DNA of 64,000 nt, taken from NCBI RefSeq assembly GCF_003259225.1, contig NZ_QHJF01000028.1, positions 1 to 64,000 of the forward strand. The letters are read 5' to 3'. Under the pieces are notes generated by a model. It did no database searches. It had not been told where the DNA came from and saw nothing but the letters and a program-made list of their open reading frames with translations. The position numbers and the translations under genes were made by a program. Of the stretch, positions 15,322-25,162 are shown in pieces; position 1 is the first letter of the stretch, and every line of letters begins with the position of its first letter. Source of the DNA: Marinomonas arctica. Its GTDB lineage: Bacteria > Pseudomonadota > Gammaproteobacteria > Pseudomonadales > Marinomonadaceae.

Positions 15322-16535
15322 TTACTTGTTAGTTTGTTGTTAATAGACAGTTGTAATTCTTCAATAAACATTTGAATGAGAGTCGATTGGTGTTCCCTGT
15401 GTAGTGTGATGCCCAATGTGCATTCTGGGTTGGGTAAGCAAATGGGGATTTGCTTTAAGCGTGGATTGAGTTGCTTGATGTTCCAGTCATCGTAGAAAAG
15501 GAGCGCTATGGCATCGCTGTGAATGACCAGTTCCTCTGACGAGGCAAAGGTGAGCATTTCGAGGGCTTGGATCGGTGGTTTGTTATCGATACTGTAAAAT
15601 AAGCTTTCGAAATAATCCCGAATGGGGGTGCCGTGGCGTGCGACAATCCAGCGTTCGTTGGTTAAATCATTGAGGGTTTTGGCGTAGTCATGTACGGGGT
15701 GATCAGCCCGTGCGATTAAGGCATATTGAATGTCTAACAAGGGCAGTTCGATTAATTCTGGATGAATCGGGCCTTTTCTCATGAGACCGAGAAAACAGTC
15801 TATTTCTCCTTGGCGCAGGGCATTTGCCAACATGTGATAAGGGCCTTGCATGGCTTGTAAACGAATCCCAGAGTGTTTTTTAAAGATAGCTGCAAACGCG
15901 ATGGGAACGATATCTTGGCAGGAAAAGGACAGCATACCGACAGACAACCTTCCTGTCAGTTCGTTGGGTAAGGATTGCAATGTTTGCTGAAGGGATTGGG
16001 CGATAGGAGAGATTCTTAGCCATAACGAAGCGAGTTGTTTCGCGGCTGTGTTCGGTATCAGCCCATGGCGTGCACGTGAGAAAAGTGGCTGTTGCACCAT
16101 GTTTTCGATTTCTTTTAGCGTTTTGCTGACCGCGGGTTGTGTCATGCCCAAGGTTTGTGCGGCCAGCGAGGCACTACCGACTCTCACCACGGTTTCAATC
16201 GTCACTAGATGACGCCATTCCACGTAGGCTCTTAGTTTGAGCAATGCTGTGGTATTTTCTTGTAAATGGCGCTCTGTATCGGCAATGGCTTGTAAGAGAC
16301 TGTTGCACGATGAAATCACCACTTCTCCTTTAGCGGTTGGCTCTGCGCCGCTCCAACCACGAGTGAACACACTCATTTGTAAGGCTTGTTCTGCTTGAGA
16401 CAGAGCACGAGACACGCTGGACTGGCTCAGGTTAAGCGAAACGCTAGCGTCTTTTTCTGTGCCTTTTTTCATAATCTCAGTGATCACACGGCACTGTTTG
16501 AGCGACAGTGGAAAGCTGGCAATAGGGTTGTTCAT
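15303..16535 (-). CDS. LysR-type regulator with two N-terminal HTH domains
   Basis: A 410-residue protein, about 100 longer than a normal LysR protein. The reason is visible: two LysR-type winged HTH segments in tandem. The first is at about 10-70 (LKQCRVITEIMKKGTEKDAS...LSQSSVSRALSQAEQAL), the second at about 105-165 (WRHLVTIETVVRVGSASLAAQTLGMTQPAVSKTLKEIE). A single substrate-binding domain follows (about 190-395). The second HTH is canonical and the first more divergent. It is divergent from ligA and therefore the likely regulator of the ligAB-hydrolase-TRAP genes. Confidence 0.85.
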   Translation of the reverse strand: MNNPIASFPLSLKQCRVITEIMKKGTEKDASVSLNLSQSSVSRALSQAEQALQMSVFTRGWSGAEPTAKGEVVISSCNSLLQAIADTERHLQENTTALLKLRAYVEWRHLVTIETVVRVGSASLAAQTLGMTQPAVSKTLKEIENMVQQPLFSRARHGLIPNTAAKQLASLWLRISPIAQSLQQTLQSLPNELTGRLSVGMLSFSCQDIVPIAFAAIFKKHSGIRLQAMQGPYHMLANALRQGEIDCFLGLMRKGPIHPELIELPLLDIQYALIARADHPVHDYAKTLNDLTNERWIVARHGTPIRDYFESLFYSIDNKPPIQALEMLTFASSEELVIHSDAIALLFYDDWNIKQLNPRLKQIPICLPNPECTLGITLHREHQSTLIQMFIEELQLSINNKLTSKKNSPA

Positions 16536-16725
16536 TTGAAGCCTTTAAAGAAGCGTGTTGTCCGTCTTATTAAGATAATGTTTTCAAACTCATAACGTAA
16601 GATATAACTAAAATTAAAGCCATGTTTTTAATTGTGCATATGATGGCCGGTTTTTTTCTGTGTATCTTTATATAAAACACAGTCTACGCAGTTCATTTCA
16701 CACATTCAGTGCAGGCGAGGTGAGA

Positions 16726-18014
<1,289 letters not shown>

Positions 18015-18016
18015 CT

Positions 18017-19186
18017 ATGTTGATGTCTAACCCCCAATTGGTGTGCTTAGCTGGTTTATTGTGTGATCAACGGATGTGGGCAAGCATTGCCGCTCAATTA
18101 GAAAAAGAGGCTGACGTTAAGGTTGTAAGCTTCGCAGGCTTTGATGATTTGACCGCCATGGCGCAGCATGTATTGGCAAACGTGGAGGGTAATTTCGCCT
18201 TGGCTGGCCACTCTATGGGCGGGCGTGTGGCATTAGAAATTCATCGTCTTGCGCCGCAGCGTGTCACGCATTTAGCATTATTAAATACAGGTGTTCATCC
18301 TAAATCTGATAAAGAAATTCCAGGGCGCATGCGGTTGCTGGAAGCGGCAAAAAATCAAGGCATGTCAGCCTTGGCTGAGCAATGGTTGGTTCCCATGATG
18401 TCACCCAAAGGACGCTGTAATGCGGAACTGATGGTGACGCTAACGCACATGGTGGAATCCTATTCGCTTGAGGATTTCGAAAAGCAGATTCATGCCTTAC
18501 TTAATCGACCGAATGCGGAAGAACAGCTTGCGCAGATATCCGTGCCTACTCTGTTGCTGTCTGGTACAGAAGACACGTGGAGCCCTGTTGAGCAGCATCA
18601 AAAAATGCAACAAAAGATCCTTGGTAGCGAACTGGTGGTGATTGACGGTGCTGGGCACATGGCCCCAGTGGAAGAGCCGGTACAAGTCGCTAATGCCTTG
18701 ACACATTGGCTACAAAAAAGCCGCCAAGCCCAAAGTGATCAAACAATAGAAAACATGTTGATTGAGTGGCAATGTCAGAAACGCGTTACGCATTCGATTA
18801 ACCTGTTAGATCAAGGGCGTTGGCAAGCGTTAGCCAATTGTTATACCGAGGATGGCGTCTTGTTTCGTCCCAGTGCACCGACTGTCAAAATTGAAGGGCG
18901 TGAGGCGATTTTAGCGTCTTTTACATCGCGTCCGGCCAAAGAAACCTGCCATGTATTGGCCAATCAAGAAACCCAGATTATCGATGCAAAACACGCTGTT
19001 GTGACATCGCGCGTGGTGTTGTTTGCCGCGAATAAAAAAGTGGATCACATTGAGAGCATGGTGCAAGCCAATGCGGATGTGTTCATTGGTCGTTTTGTGG
19101 ATGAACTAAAAATGATTGAAGGTGAATGGCTGATTGCCAAAAGACAAGGTTCGATTGAACTACACTACAAAGGCTCTGCATGTTGA
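18017..19186 (+). CDS. Alpha/beta-hydrolase fused to an NTF2/SnoaL-like domain
   Basis: A 389-residue two-domain protein. Residues 1-235 are an alpha/beta-hydrolase with nucleophile Ser66 (GHSMGG), the acidic residue in LLSGTEDTWSP and the His in GAGHMAP. Residues about 245-385 are an NTF2-like domain (SINLLDQGRWQALANCYTEDGVLF ... GEWLIAKRQGSIELHY). ATG 18017 follows GGAG by 7 nt and begins 2 nt after the ligB stop. A hydrolase after a ring-cleaving dioxygenase suggests C-C bond or lactone/ester hydrolysis of the ring-fission product (inference). The fusion itself is not one I recognise as standard. Confidence 0.8.
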   Translation: MLMSNPQLVCLAGLLCDQRMWASIAAQLEKEADVKVVSFAGFDDLTAMAQHVLANVEGNFALAGHSMGGRVALEIHRLAPQRVTHLALLNTGVHPKSDKEIPGRMRLLEAAKNQGMSALAEQWLVPMMSPKGRCNAELMVTLTHMVESYSLEDFEKQIHALLNRPNAEEQLAQISVPTLLLSGTEDTWSPVEQHQKMQQKILGSELVVIDGAGHMAPVEEPVQVANALTHWLQKSRQAQSDQTIENMLIEWQCQKRVTHSINLLDQGRWQALANCYTEDGVLFRPSAPTVKIEGREAILASFTSRPAKETCHVLANQETQIIDAKHAVVTSRVVLFAANKKVDHIESMVQANADVFIGRFVDELKMIEGEWLIAKRQGSIELHYKGSAC

Positions 19187-19348
19187 ATAAGGGGGCATTG
19201 AAAGGTTAGGTAATGGGTTGAAAGCTCATGCTTGAGAACAGTGGATACAGAATTTTCTATGGAATCAGGGCGCTCCGTTGATTCGGTCTGTCCGTTACAA
19301 AAATAACAAAGCCTTCAGAGGCACTAAAGTAGCATTGGGAGAAACGAC

Positions 19349-20329
19349 ATGACATTCAATAAATTGGTTATTGCGGCTTCAGCAGCGATCACGCTATCCA
19401 GCCAAGTATTTGCAGAGGAGTTGAAATTTGCCAGCTTTACTCCGCCATTTCATACCATTAATGCGTCCGTCATTGAGAAGCTAAATACGGATCTTTCTGC
19501 GGCCACAAATGGCAATTTAACCGTGCGTGGTTATCATGGCGGGGAACTCGGAGCCGGCCCTGCGGAACAATATGTTCGTGTGTTACAAGGTGCTGCAGAT
19601 ATGTCTTGGGGCTTACCAGGCTATACCTCGTCACAATTTGGTAAAACTATGATCGCTGAGCTGCCTGGGGCAATTCCTGAAGATATGCCCGGATATGAAG
19701 CGTTATGGCGTGCCTACGATAAACACCTAAGCCAAGAGTTTCCAGGTACCAAACCATTGGCACTGTGGACTTCTGAACCCAATATTTTCATCATGCGCAA
19801 CAAGGTAATTCGCACGCCTGCTGATCTTGCTGGCCTTAAAATTCGTGTTGCGGGAACTACCGCGGCTGAGGTGGCGAAGGCATTAGGCGCTACGCCTGTG
19901 CAAATGCCTGCAAGTCAAATATATAACGCCATGCAAACTGGTTTGATTGATGGCGTTATCACGGGCGCGTCGACATTGACAGATTTCAAGCTCGATGAGG
20001 TGGCGGATGCGCTAACGCTAGGAGCACCATTAGGTCGTTTGGCTTTTTATACGGTATTAAACCGTAGTGTTTATGACGGGTTAAGTAAGGAAGAAAAAGC
20101 CGCAGTGGATGCAGCCAGTGGAGCCGGATTATCGAAGAGTGCTGAAGACGCTTGGATGAGCACGGCAACCGCCGCGCTTGAAACGGCGAGAGCAGATGGT
20201 GCCAACACCATCACAGAACTAACGGACGCTGAAAAAGTGGCGTTTGCGCAAGCCGTGTCTGGAGTGATTCAGTCCTACGTCAAAAGTGTCGATGGTGCTG
20301 CTACGCTTGACGCCATGCAAGGCAAGTAA
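19349..20329 (+). CDS. dctP: TRAP transporter substrate-binding protein (DctP)
   Basis: A 326-residue periplasmic receptor. The signal peptide ends near VFA-EELKF (residue 22). The family features RTPADLAGLKIRVAGTTAAEVAKALGATPVQMP and the YNAMQTGLIDGVITG hinge are present. It is followed by dctQ after 3 nt and dctM. Placed after ligAB, it probably binds an aromatic acid or a precursor feeding LigAB. It begins 162 nt after the hydrolase gene, so it may have its own promoter. Confidence 0.9.
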   Translation: MTFNKLVIAASAAITLSSQVFAEELKFASFTPPFHTINASVIEKLNTDLSAATNGNLTVRGYHGGELGAGPAEQYVRVLQGAADMSWGLPGYTSSQFGKTMIAELPGAIPEDMPGYEALWRAYDKHLSQEFPGTKPLALWTSEPNIFIMRNKVIRTPADLAGLKIRVAGTTAAEVAKALGATPVQMPASQIYNAMQTGLIDGVITGASTLTDFKLDEVADALTLGAPLGRLAFYTVLNRSVYDGLSKEEKAAVDAASGAGLSKSAEDAWMSTATAALETARADGANTITELTDAEKVAFAQAVSGVIQSYVKSVDGAATLDAMQGK

Positions 20330-20332
20330 CTT

Positions 20333-20854
20333 ATGCTTAACGCAACACGGAAACTGGCGGACAGGCTTATTGCCCTGTCCGCTGCAGTGGGGGCTTTAGG
20401 GCTGATCGTTGAGGTCATCATCTTACTAGCCGATGTCATTGGTCGTGCCTTTGGCGCGCCAATCTACGGCTCGCAAGACATGATTACCATGACCATGGTG
20501 ATCGTTGTTTTTGGCGCAATGGCGTTGTGTGATCGCCAAGGGGGTCATATTTCCGTTGATCTTTTTGAACGCAGTTATCCCGCATGGCTTAATCGTATGA
20601 TTGATATTCTTTCGGCGCTGTTGGGCGCGGTTATTTTTTTCGGTATTGCTTACGCCGTTAATGAAAGCGCTAAAATCTCAATGATGCTGAATTTATCAAC
20701 CAACCTTTTGCGTCTGCCTAAAGCGTGGTTTCAAAATGGTTTGTCTATTTTGGCCTTATTGACGGCGGCAGGAATGGCGCTACGTGCCATTGAGCTGACC
20801 TTCTCAGGTCGTGACGTTCGTAAAGTAGACACGGATACAGGAGACACAGCATGA
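20333..20854 (+). CDS. dctQ: TRAP transporter small membrane subunit (DctQ)
   Basis: A 173-residue inner-membrane protein with four hydrophobic helices. It has the DctQ signature of an early helix (IVEVIILLADVIGRAFG) and the loop DRQGGHISVDLFE. It sits between dctP and dctM, overlapping dctM by 4 nt, and completes a Na+-driven TRAP transporter. Confidence 0.9.
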   Translation: MLNATRKLADRLIALSAAVGALGLIVEVIILLADVIGRAFGAPIYGSQDMITMTMVIVVFGAMALCDRQGGHISVDLFERSYPAWLNRMIDILSALLGAVIFFGIAYAVNESAKISMMLNLSTNLLRLPKAWFQNGLSILALLTAAGMALRAIELTFSGRDVRKVDTDTGDTA

Positions 20855-22155
20855 GCCCCGCAATGATTGGTACTATTGGCATCTTGGTGATGTTTGTTTT
20901 GTTGGTGCTGCGGGTGCCGGTGGCGTTTGCTATGTTTTCGGTGGGTTTTGTCGGTATTACTATATTAGACAGTAGTCGATCTGCACTGAGCTTGTTGGCA
21001 TCGGAAACCTTTACTTTGGCATCGTCGCCTGAGCTGGTGGTTATTCCGCTGTTTATACTGATGGGGAATGTCGCCTCAGAAACGGGCATGAGTCGAAAAC
21101 TGTACGATGCGGCTTATGCCATTATCGGTCAATTCCGTGGCGGATTGGCCTCGGCGACCGTGATTGGTTGTGGTGGTTTTGCTGCGTTGTCTGGTTCCTC
21201 TGTGGCATCGGCTTTGACCATGGGGAAAGTGGCGCTAGGGCAGATGGACCGCTTTAAATACAACACGCGCTTGTCTACTGGCGTGGTGGCGGCAGGCGGC
21301 ACCTTGGGCATTTTGATTCCGCCGTCTACTGGTTTTGTTATCTATGCGATTCTCACTGAACAGAGTATCGGACGTTTGTTTTTAGCGGGTGTTTTGCCAG
21401 GCATCATGCTGCTGCTTTTGTTTATCTTTGTGATCATGCTAATTTGTTGGTTTCGTCCCGAATTTGGTCCAGCAGGGCCTGCCACGAGCTGGCGCAATAA
21501 AGGCAAAGCGCTATTAGGGGCGGGGCCAATTATTGCAGTGATACTACTGACCATAGGGGGCATTTACAGTGGGCTATTTTCGCCCGTTGAAGCCTCCGCT
21601 GTCGGTGCTGGCGTGGTGATACTGGTGGGCTTATTCACGCGTGTCTTATCCTTACAGGCATTGTGGCGGGCCGCTCGCGATGCGGTGGTGACAACGGCGA
21701 CGGTCATGCTGATCTTGATTGCCGCGCATTTGATCAACCCATTTATGGCGCTCAGTCACATTCCATCCGCGGTCGGAGACGTATTGTCTGGGTTAGGATT
21801 GGGTGTCACGGGAACACTGATTCTGATTCTGGCTATTTATCTAATTTTGGGCTGTTTTTTGGAAGGCTTTGCCATGTTGGTGCTGACCTTGCCAATCTTC
21901 TTTCCTATTATTATGGCCCTTGGCATTGATCCAATTTGGTTTGGCGTACTGACGGTTCTGACGCTCGAAATGGGGCTGATTTCACCGCCTGTGGGCATTA
22001 ATGTGTTTATTGTTAAATCGGTCGCGCCGAATGTGGAATTGGGTAATATTTTCCGTGGTGTGCTGCCTTTTTGGTTAATGATGATACTGGCGGTTGCCTT
22101 GTTGATTCTTTTTCCACAGATTATACTTTTCCTTCCAAATACCATGTTTGGCTGA
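20851..22155 (+). CDS. dctM: TRAP transporter large membrane subunit (DctM)
   Basis: A 434-residue inner-membrane subunit with about 12 helices. The conserved blocks are PLFILMGNVASETGMSRKLYDAA, GCGGFAALSGSSVASALTMGK, LGILIPPSTGFVIYAILTE and LTLEMGLISPPVGINVFIVK. Last gene of the transporter operon, with a strong terminator 13 nt after its stop. Confidence 0.95.
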   Translation: MSPAMIGTIGILVMFVLLVLRVPVAFAMFSVGFVGITILDSSRSALSLLASETFTLASSPELVVIPLFILMGNVASETGMSRKLYDAAYAIIGQFRGGLASATVIGCGGFAALSGSSVASALTMGKVALGQMDRFKYNTRLSTGVVAAGGTLGILIPPSTGFVIYAILTEQSIGRLFLAGVLPGIMLLLLFIFVIMLICWFRPEFGPAGPATSWRNKGKALLGAGPIIAVILLTIGGIYSGLFSPVEASAVGAGVVILVGLFTRVLSLQALWRAARDAVVTTATVMLILIAAHLINPFMALSHIPSAVGDVLSGLGLGVTGTLILILAIYLILGCFLEGFAMLVLTLPIFFPIIMALGIDPIWFGVLTVLTLEMGLISPPVGINVFIVKSVAPNVELGNIFRGVLPFWLMMILAVALLILFPQIILFLPNTMFG

Positions 22156-22167
22156 TCATTGTGCATA

Positions 22168-22202
22168 AAAAATGCCCATGTTATGACAACATGGGCATTT
22201 TT
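22168..22202. terminator. Bidirectional terminator
   Basis: A perfect 15-bp stem AAAAATGCCCATGTT / AACATGGGCATTTTT with a 5-nt loop. T-runs on both strands serve dctM (plus) and the DsbA-family gene (minus). Confidence 0.9.
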
Positions 22203-22224
22203 ATTTGAACTGAAACAACCAATG

Positions 22225-22893
22225 CTAAGCTGGTGCTTGTTCTGTTTTTAGTTTCTCTAGAACTTCTTCAATCGCGCTTTTAAAGACTTCTGCAGGTTGT
22301 CCACCTGAAATCGCGTAGGCATTGTTGATGATGACGGTTGGTACAGATGTGATGCCGTTTTGTTGCCAGATCTTTTCTTGTTGGCGCACGTCATCAGCAA
22401 AGTGGTTATTTTCTAAAATGCCTTTTGCTGCAGCAGGGTCTAGGTTCACACTGGCCGCTAAGTTGGCGAGAATGGTGTGATCACTGATGTCTTGATTGTG
22501 GGTAAAGTGCGCTTTGAACAACGCGCTTTTGAGTTCCGCCTGCTTGCCTTCTAACTGTGCCCAATGCAACAAACGATGCGCGTCAAATGAATTGCGCATG
22601 CGGCTTTCCGTTGTAAAGTTAAAATCAAAGTCGATCTCTTTGCCGCGCGCTTGAATCATGGCGCGGTTTTGTTCAGATTGAGCTTTGTTGATGCCGTATT
22701 TTTCGGTGATGTGCTCGTCTAAATTTTGACCTTCTAGGGGCATCTTGGGGTTCAGTTCAAACGGCTGAAAGGTCACGGTCGCATCGACTGTATCGCTTAA
22801 CTGTTCTAGGGCTTGGTTAAGGTTTCCCAAACCGACCACACACCAAGGGCACATAACGTCGGAGATAAATTGAATATCCAATGGTTCTTTCAT
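22225..22893 (-). CDS. DsbA-family oxidoreductase (FrnE-like)
   Basis: About 222 residues of the thioredoxin/DsbA fold with the active site CPWC close to the N-terminus (FISDVMCPWCVVG), a helical insert, and the cis-Pro loop GITSVPTVIINN. There is no signal peptide, so it is cytosolic, like FrnE and HCCA isomerase-type proteins. Starts at 22893, 22905 and 22923 are possible; a GGA seven nt upstream supports 22893. A role in thiol redox is likely. A 2-hydroxychromene-2-carboxylate isomerase role in aromatic catabolism is less likely because the CxxC is intact. Confidence 0.8.
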   Translation of the reverse strand: MKEPLDIQFISDVMCPWCVVGLGNLNQALEQLSDTVDATVTFQPFELNPKMPLEGQNLDEHITEKYGINKAQSEQNRAMIQARGKEIDFDFNFTTESRMRNSFDAHRLLHWAQLEGKQAELKSALFKAHFTHNQDISDHTILANLAASVNLDPAAAKGILENNHFADDVRQQEKIWQQNGITSVPTVIINNAYAISGGQPAEVFKSAIEEVLEKLKTEQAPA

Positions 22894-23158
22894 GGTATTT
22901 TCCATCTTTAAAGTGAAAAGCAAAACTTAAAAAGTTCGTATTAGAAAAAGAGATTGGGGCAGCGTGGTGAATTAAAAGAGAAGCCATAAAATAGTGCGGA
23001 TCGTTGCTCATAATTTACACAATATTGAGTGAGTCGACAGGATATAGACTCAAGCAAACGCCACTAAACGTCAGTTGTTGTTTTAATTGTTGTGTGGTGT
23101 CATACATTAACGCCATTTTATGGGTGATATGATTCACGGATGCAATAGGATAAAAAGA

Positions 23159-24235
23159 ATGTCTCAGCATAACAAAGCCCGTCAGTATGTGTACGTGTCC
23201 AATGCCAAAGATGGCACCATTGTCAGATATTTATTAGATGATCATCACCGTAAACTCGTTTTTCTTGGGCGCACACCCGCGGGTGATAATGTGATGCCTT
23301 TGGCCGTGAGTCCTGATAAATCGCATTTGTACGCAGCCATTCGTTCAGAACCTTTTCGTGTGGTGTCATATCGCATTGATTCTGCATCAGGGGATTTGTT
23401 AGTAGAAGGTACAGCCAGTTTGCCGGTGAGTATGGCCAACATAGATACGGATAAATCAGGGCGTTTCCTTCTTGCAGCTTCCTATGGTGGTGATTTAATC
23501 AGTGTGAGTCCGATGAATGAACAAGGTGTGGTGATGGCCGATGCTCAGCAAGTATTGCCCAGTGGTCGCAATGCGCATGCTATCCATACCAGTCCCGATA
23601 ATCATTTTGTCTTCTCCACCAGTTTGGGTGACGACGAGATTCGACAATATCGATTTGATGAACAAAGTGGACATCTCACACCGAATACGCCAGCCGCAGT
23701 GAAAACCGAGCAATATGCTGGCCCTAGGCATTTTGTATTTTCTAAAAATGGTCAATACGTTTACGTTTTAGGCGAGTTATCAGGTACGGTAACCACCTAT
23801 GCTCTTGATGCCAAGACTGGGTTATTAACCCTTAAAGGCGTAAGCGAAGGGGTTCCAGCGAAAGCCTTGTCATTAGAGAACGGCGTGCCGCCCTTTATGA
23901 CAGCCGATAATGATCACCCTAAAATATGGACGGCAGACATGCATGTGTCCGTCGATAGTCGCTTCTTGTATTTGTCGGAAAGAACCACAAGCGCCATGGT
24001 CACACTGTGGATTGACCCCATGACCGGGCTGCCAAGTTATCAAGATATAACGCAAGTTGAACAGCAGCCACGAGGTTTTGCCCTCAGTGTCGATGGTCGT
24101 TTCATGGTGGTATCAGGTGAAAAAGACACGAATGTCGGCTTGTATGCTGTCGATATCCCGTCGGGTGCACTGACGAAAATCGATACAGCGCCAGTCGGTA
24201 TCGGGGCAAACTGGGTAGAGATTGTCGCGTTTTGA
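23159..24235 (+). CDS. Lactonase, 7-bladed beta-propeller (Pgl/YbhE family)
   Basis: A 358-residue protein of the PF10282 lactonase family: repeated blades such as YVYVSNAKDGTIVRY, LYAAIRSEPFRVVSYRID, HFVFSKNGQYVYVLGELSGTVTTY and FALSVDGRFMVVSGEKDTNVGLY. Members hydrolyse 6-phosphogluconolactone or other aldonolactones. ATG 23159 follows AGGA. Neighbouring sugar dehydrogenase, aldonate dehydratase and aldolase genes suggest that it opens an unphosphorylated aldonolactone (inference). Convergent with the dehydrogenase gene. Confidence 0.8.
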   Translation: MSQHNKARQYVYVSNAKDGTIVRYLLDDHHRKLVFLGRTPAGDNVMPLAVSPDKSHLYAAIRSEPFRVVSYRIDSASGDLLVEGTASLPVSMANIDTDKSGRFLLAASYGGDLISVSPMNEQGVVMADAQQVLPSGRNAHAIHTSPDNHFVFSTSLGDDEIRQYRFDEQSGHLTPNTPAAVKTEQYAGPRHFVFSKNGQYVYVLGELSGTVTTYALDAKTGLLTLKGVSEGVPAKALSLENGVPPFMTADNDHPKIWTADMHVSVDSRFLYLSERTTSAMVTLWIDPMTGLPSYQDITQVEQQPRGFALSVDGRFMVVSGEKDTNVGLYAVDIPSGALTKIDTAPVGIGANWVEIVAF

Positions 24236-24255
24236 TGATTGGTGAAGCGATCAGA

Positions 24256-24306
24256 AGCCCCTTTGATACGCCTCTGTTTTTTTGCAGAGTGTGAAGGGGC
24301 TGCTTT
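24256..24306. terminator. Terminator between convergent lactonase and dehydrogenase genes
   Basis: Outer stem AGCCCCTT (24256-24263) / AAGGGGCT (24294-24301), inner TCTG/CAGA around a T7 loop, then GCTTTTT on the plus strand. Confidence 0.75.
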
Positions 24307-24318
24307 TTATCAGAGGGA

Positions 24319-25083
24319 TCAGACAATGCCAGCATCAACAATAAAGTTTTGTCCCGCACAGGCTCGGCTGTCCTGAGAAGCAAGGAACAACGCCATGGCA
24401 ACAATGTCGTCTGGCTGAATGCGGAATTTAAGGGATTGCACATCGATAAATTCTTGATCCAATTCTGGTGTTAGCCAGAGTGCTTTTTGGCGTTCTGTGA
24501 CCACGGCGCCAGGAACAATCGAGTTAACGCGAATGCCACGTGGGCCAAGCTCGCGCGCCATGGTGCGTGTCATTGTGTGGATCGCACCTTTTGATGTAGT
24601 GTAGCCCACCATACCAGCACGGCCACGCATCCAACTGATCGAGCCCATATTAATGATGCTCGCGCCTTCTTTCATCCATTTTGCGGCCGCTTGCATGCCA
24701 AAGAAATGCGGGCGCATATTGATGTTGAGGCAGTTGTCCCAGTACTCTGGCGTGACGTTTTCGATTGTATGACGATCATCTTTGCCCGCGTTATTGATTA
24801 AGACATCTAAGCGGCCCAGTTCTTGAGCGGCGTCGTTTATTGCAGATTGTAAGGCGGCAATGTCACGGACGTCGACTTTTCTAAACCAAGGAGTAACGTT
24901 GAATTCGTCGCTGAGTCTCTGATTTAAGGCAGCGGAGCTGGCTTCATCGATATCGATGTAAGCAACTCGTGCGCCTTGCTTTATAAAGTGATGAACAAGG
25001 TATTCGCCAATCCCTGAGCCACCGCCAGTAATAAAAACGACGTTGTCTTTTAAAGAAGGATATTGGTTGGTTAATGTCGGCAT
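24319..25083 (-). CDS. SDR sugar 1-dehydrogenase, XylB (D-xylose dehydrogenase)-like
   Basis: A 254-residue short-chain dehydrogenase. It has the NAD motif TGGGSGIG, NNAGKDDRH, catalytic GSISW...YTTSK (Tyr-x3-Lys) and IVPGAVVTERQKALW. The NAGxDDRH, GSISW and VTERQ segments and the start YPSLKDNVVFITGGGSGIG are shared with Caulobacter D-xylose 1-dehydrogenase XylB from memory. It would oxidise an aldose to its lactone. It is followed downstream on the same strand by nothing and preceded by the semialdehyde dehydrogenase gene 79 nt away. The actual sugar (xylose, arabinose, fucose, galactose) is not settled. Confidence 0.75.
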   Translation of the reverse strand: MPTLTNQYPSLKDNVVFITGGGSGIGEYLVHHFIKQGARVAYIDIDEASSAALNQRLSDEFNVTPWFRKVDVRDIAALQSAINDAAQELGRLDVLINNAGKDDRHTIENVTPEYWDNCLNINMRPHFFGMQAAAKWMKEGASIINMGSISWMRGRAGMVGYTTSKGAIHTMTRTMARELGPRGIRVNSIVPGAVVTERQKALWLTPELDQEFIDVQSLKFRIQPDDIVAMALFLASQDSRACAGQNFIVDAGIV

Positions 25084-25162
25084 GTATTATTCTCCGGTCG
25101 ACAAAAGATAGGTATGCCCATGTCTGAATGGGCATACCTTGCATAGGGTTTTGAGTTATCCG

